Below are positions 42,140-44,659 of a DNA stretch of 44,659 nt, piece by piece (within the stretch, counting starts at the first letter, position 1; each line of letters begins with the position of its first letter). A program made the translations under genes and the position numbers. The DNA comes from Pseudomonas nitroreducens TX1. GTDB taxonomy: Bacteria; Pseudomonadota; Gammaproteobacteria; Pseudomonadales; Pseudomonadaceae. The DNA is taken from assembly GCF_000313755.1 (NCBI RefSeq), contig NZ_AMZB01000096.1, positions 1-44,659 on the forward strand, written 5' to 3'. The notes beneath the pieces are model-generated. The model saw only the letters and a list, made by a program, of their open reading frames with translations, was not told where the DNA came from and made no database searches.

Positions 42140-42215
42140 ATAGATATCTCGATAGAGATACTCAATATTCGTGATGCCCTAAATCAATGGGCCTTTTCTG
42201 TCATCAGGCGATAAT
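42140..42215 (+). promoter_or_regulatory. ahpC promoter with a candidate OxyR site
   Basis: ATAGATATCTCGATAGAGAT (from 42140) has ATAG-spaced, dyad-like elements reminiscent of an OxyR site, ending just upstream of the expected -35. GATAAT (42210-42215) is a 5/6 match to -10 with a poor -35, typical of activator-dependent promoters. The match to the OxyR consensus is partial. Confidence 0.45.
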
Positions 42216-42285
42216 CTTGCCCCTGTCGAATTTCAACCGATCGACCACTCGATTAAACGACAAACTCTCATTGAGGAATTGCCTA

Positions 42286-42849
42286 ATGTCCCTGATCAAC
42301 ACTCCCGTTCAACCGTTCAAGGTCAACGCTTTCCATAACGGCAAGTTCATCGAAGTCACCGAAGAATCCCTCAAGGGCAAGTGGTCCGTTCTGATCTTCA
42401 TGCCGGCAGCCTTCACCTTCAACTGCCCGACCGAGATCGAAGACGCCGCCAACAACTACGCCGAGTTCCAGAAGGCCGGTACCGAGGTCTACATCGTGAC
42501 CACCGATACCCACTTCTCCCACAAGGTGTGGCACGAAACTTCCCCGGCCGTTGGCAAAGCCCAGTTCCCGCTGATCGGCGACCCGACCCACCAGCTGACC
42601 AACGCCTTCGGCGTACACATCCCGGAAGAAGGCCTGGCTCTGCGCGGTACCTTCGTGATCAACCCGGAAGGCATCATCAAGACCGTCGAAATCCACTCCA
42701 ACGAGATCGCTCGTGACGTCGGCGAAACCCTGCGCAAGCTGAAAGCTGCCCAGTACACCGCCGCTCACCCGGGCGAAGTCTGCCCGGCCAAGTGGAAAGA
42801 AGGCGAGAAGACCCTGGCTCCGTCCCTGGACCTGGTCGGCAAGATCTAA
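42286..42849 (+). CDS. ahpC: Alkyl hydroperoxide reductase peroxidase subunit AhpC
   Basis: A 187-residue typical 2-Cys peroxiredoxin, the standard length, reducing H2O2, organic hydroperoxides and peroxynitrite. Seen: peroxidatic Cys47 in AAFTFNCPTEIED, resolving Cys166 in GEVCPAKW, and DTHFSHKVWHE. The ATG at 42286 has a GAGGAA site. The gene is followed by two stem-loops and then ahpF. Confidence 0.97.
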   Translation: MSLINTPVQPFKVNAFHNGKFIEVTEESLKGKWSVLIFMPAAFTFNCPTEIEDAANNYAEFQKAGTEVYIVTTDTHFSHKVWHETSPAVGKAQFPLIGDPTHQLTNAFGVHIPEEGLALRGTFVINPEGIIKTVEIHSNEIARDVGETLRKLKAAQYTAAHPGEVCPAKWKEGEKTLAPSLDLVGKI

Positions 42850-42865
42850 GAACGCGCCGGGAAGC

Positions 42866-42894
42866 GGTTGCACGGCGGCTCCCGCCGCGCAACC
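42866..42894 (+). terminator. Intercistronic stem-loop 1, ahpC-ahpF
   Basis: GGTTGC/GCAACC and CGGCGG/CCGCCG stacked stems with one A-C mismatch and a 3-base loop, 16 bases after ahpC. No T run. Confidence 0.6.
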
Positions 42895-42942
42895 ACCGGG
42901 CGCCCGCCCACGAAAGCTTCCGCAGCCGTTTGGCTACACCCC

Positions 42943-42964
42943 GAGGATGCCTACCGGCATCCTC
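42943..42964 (+). terminator. Intercistronic stem-loop 2, ahpC-ahpF
   Basis: GAGGATGCC/GGCATCCTC exact arms (9 bp) around TACC. No T run. Together with stem-loop 1 it could stabilise ahpC mRNA or lower read-through to ahpF. Confidence 0.6.
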
Positions 42965-43046
42965 CCTACCCAGCCAAAAGCGTGCGTAGGGTGGGCTGAA
43001 AAGCCTGCCGGGGAACCCCTTTGCTCAAATTCCGAGGATTTGAATC

Positions 43047-44612
43047 ATGTTGGACGCCACTCTTAAAACCCAGTTGAAGGCCTACCTGGAAAAGGTCCAG
43101 CAGCCGTTCGAGATCGTCGCGTCCCTCGATGACAGCGACAAATCCCGCGAGATGAGCGAGCTGCTGCACGAAATCGTCGGCCTGACCGACAAGATCACCC
43201 TGCGTGAAGATGGCAGCGACGAGCGCAAGCCGTCCTTCGCGCTGAACCGCCCGGGGGCGAACATCGGCCTGGCTTTCGCCGGCATCCCCATGGGCCACGA
43301 ATTCACCTCCCTGGTGCTGGCGCTGCTGCAGGTCGGCGGCCATCCGTCCAAGCTCGAAGCCGACGTGATCGAACAGATCAAGGGCATCCAGGGTTCGTTC
43401 GGGTTCGAAACCTACTTCTCGCTGTCCTGCCAGAATTGCCCGGACGTGGTCCAGGCGCTGAACCTGATGGCTGTGCTCAACCCGAACATCCGCCACGTCG
43501 CCATCGACGGCGCGCTGTTCCAGGAAGAAGTCGCGCGCCGCCAGGTGATGGCGGTACCGAGCATCTACCTTAACGGTGAAGTGTTCGGCCAGGGCCGCAT
43601 GGGCGTTGAAGAAATCCTCGCCAAGATCGACACCGGCGCCGCCGCTCGCGAAGCCGAGAAGCTGTCGGCCAAGGAAGAGTTCGACGTGCTGGTCGTCGGC
43701 GGTGGCCCGGCTGGCGCCGCGGCGGCCATCTACGCCGCCCGTAAAGGCATCCGCACCGGCGTTGCCGCCGAGCGTTTCGGCGGTCAGGTGCTGGACACCA
43801 TGGCCATCGAGAACTTCATCTCGGTGACCGAGACCGAAGGCCCGAAACTGGCACGTCAGCTGGAAGAGCACGTCAAGCACTATGACGTCGACATCATGAA
43901 CCTGCAGCGCGCCAGCGCGCTGATCCCGGCGAAGAATGCCGGCGAGCTGCACGAAGTGCAGTTCGAGGGTGGCGGCAGCCTGAAGGCCAAGTCCGTGATC
44001 CTCGCCACTGGCGCCCGCTGGCGCGAAATGGGTGTGCCCGGCGAAAAGGAATACAAGGCCAAGGGCGTGTGCTTCTGCCCGCACTGCGACGGCCCGCTGT
44101 TCAAGGGCAAGCGCGTGGCGGTGATCGGCGGCGGCAACTCCGGGGTCGAGGCGGCTATCGACCTGGCCGGTATCGTCTCCCACGTGACCCTGCTGGAGTT
44201 CGACAGCAAGCTGCGCGCCGATGCCGTACTGCAACGCAAGCTGTTCAGCCTGCCGAACGTGGACGTGATCACCAGTGCGCTGACCAGCGAAGTGAAAGGC
44301 GATGGCCAGAAGGTCACCGGCCTGGTCTACAAGGACCGCAACTCGGAAGAGTTCAAGTCCATCGACCTGGAAGGCATCTTCGTGCAGATCGGCCTGCTGC
44401 CCAACAGCGAATGGCTCAAGGGCACCATCGAGCTGACCCCGCGTGGCGAGATCATCGTCGACGCACGCGGCGAGACCTCGCTGCCGGGCATTTTCGCCGC
44501 CGGTGACGTGACCACCGTACCGTACAAGCAGATCGTGATCGCGGTCGGCGAAGGCGCCAAGGCGTCGCTCTCCGCCTTCGACCACCTGATCCGCACCTCC
44601 GCGCCAGCCTGA
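43047..44612 (+). CDS. ahpF: Alkyl hydroperoxide reductase flavoprotein subunit AhpF
   Basis: A 521-residue NADH:peroxiredoxin disulfide reductase that regenerates AhpC. Seen: a double thioredoxin-fold N-terminus with Cys128/Cys131 in [10 protein letters not shown]; the FAD fold [19 protein letters not shown] near residue 215; the CxxC Cys344/Cys347 in CFCPHCDGP; the NADH fold [19 protein letters not shown]; and the closing [21 protein letters not shown]. The ATG at 43047 has a CGAGGA site. A hairpin begins 27 bases after its stop. Confidence 0.97.
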   Translation: MLDATLKTQLKAYLEKVQQPFEIVASLDDSDKSREMSELLHEIVGLTDKITLREDGSDERKPSFALNRPGANIGLAFAGIPMGHEFTSLVLALLQVGGHPSKLEADVIEQIKGIQGSFGFETYFSLSCQNCPDVVQALNLMAVLNPNIRHVAIDGALFQEEVARRQVMAVPSIYLNGEVFGQGRMGVEEILAKIDTGAAAREAEKLSAKEEFDVLVVGGGPAGAAAAIYAARKGIRTGVAAERFGGQVLDTMAIENFISVTETEGPKLARQLEEHVKHYDVDIMNLQRASALIPAKNAGELHEVQFEGGGSLKAKSVILATGARWREMGVPGEKEYKAKGVCFCPHCDGPLFKGKRVAVIGGGNSGVEAAIDLAGIVSHVTLLEFDSKLRADAVLQRKLFSLPNVDVITSALTSEVKGDGQKVTGLVYKDRNSEEFKSIDLEGIFVQIGLLPNSEWLKGTIELTPRGEIIVDARGETSLPGIFAAGDVTTVPYKQIVIAVGEGAKASLSAFDHLIRTSAPA

Positions 44613-44639
44613 TGACCTCGCGCTAGAGAAAGAAACGCC

Positions 44640-44659
44640 CGGTTCACGCGAGTGAACCG
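44640..44659 (+). terminator. Probable ahpF terminator, cut by the window end
   Basis: CGGTTCAC/GTGAACCG arms around GCGA, preceded by AAACGCC, which would extend the stem if the sequence continues symmetrically past the window. The T run would be outside. Confidence 0.65.

Noticed and set aside
41816..42165. ORFs upstream of xdhA
   Set aside because: Several frames on both strands are open only because of high GC; none has an SD or recognisable motif.

Overview
This window reads as chromosomal DNA from a high-GC Pseudomonas close to the P. aeruginosa group. From memory of the PAO1 gene order, many blocks are recognisable: bauR/bauA/bauB/bauC (PA0130-PA0133), ahpC/ahpF (PA0139-PA0140), 8-oxoguanine deaminase (PA0142), a Tsx-like porin and a RutR-like regulator (PA0165/PA0167), and the full siaABCD plus Che2 chemotaxis block (PA0169-PA0180). 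The order is rearranged relative to PAO1. REP and REPIN type repeats typical of Pseudomonas fill many junctions. No tRNA, rRNA, CRISPR, prophage or transposase gene was seen.

Layout. (1) 1-4.1 kb, minus strand: a catabolic cassette of flavin monooxygenase, RidA, a DUF1028 protein and an ArgE-type deacylase. (2) 4.3-5.0 kb: a NYN-domain protein behind a strong promoter and a perfect hairpin. (3) 5.1-9.5 kb: the beta-alanine module, with bauR divergent from bauABC; the permease bauD does not follow and a repeat-rich gap takes its place. (4) 9.5-12.8 kb: GNAT acetyltransferase, a DUF2845 secreted protein, a NYN-LOTUS protein and a lipoprotein. (5) 12.8-25.7 kb, minus strand: cttP-like receptor, cheY, cheA, cheW, aer2, cheR, cheD, cheB, then siaA, siaB, siaC, siaD. 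(6) 26.2-31.0 kb, minus strand: 8-oxoguanine deaminase, SDR, MHS-type transporter, AraC regulator. (7) 31.6-34.5 kb, plus strand: Tsx-like channel, a small secreted protein, a RutR-like regulator and yigZ. (8) 35.0-41.8 kb, minus strand: xdhA-xdhB-xdhC and a dCache chemoreceptor. (9) 42.3-44.6 kb: ahpC and ahpF.

A shared theme is sensing and breakdown of nitrogen compounds: purines (oxoguanine deaminase, XdhABC, Tsx-like pore, RutR-like regulator) and beta-alanine (Bau). Sensory output goes to chemotaxis (Che2 and the xdh-linked receptor) and to c-di-GMP (SiaABCD). The observations most worth following are: a clear resemblance between the SiaA sensor domain and the sensor domain of the xdh-linked chemoreceptor; an in-frame REPIN that now forms the last ~64 residues of XdhB and carries the xdhC ribosome-binding site; phased 11-bp DnaA-box-like arrays in the gap at 34.5-34.9 kb; the unassigned FMO-RidA-DUF1028-deacylase cassette; and a 16-codon ORF with a perfect Shine-Dalgarno just before cheY.
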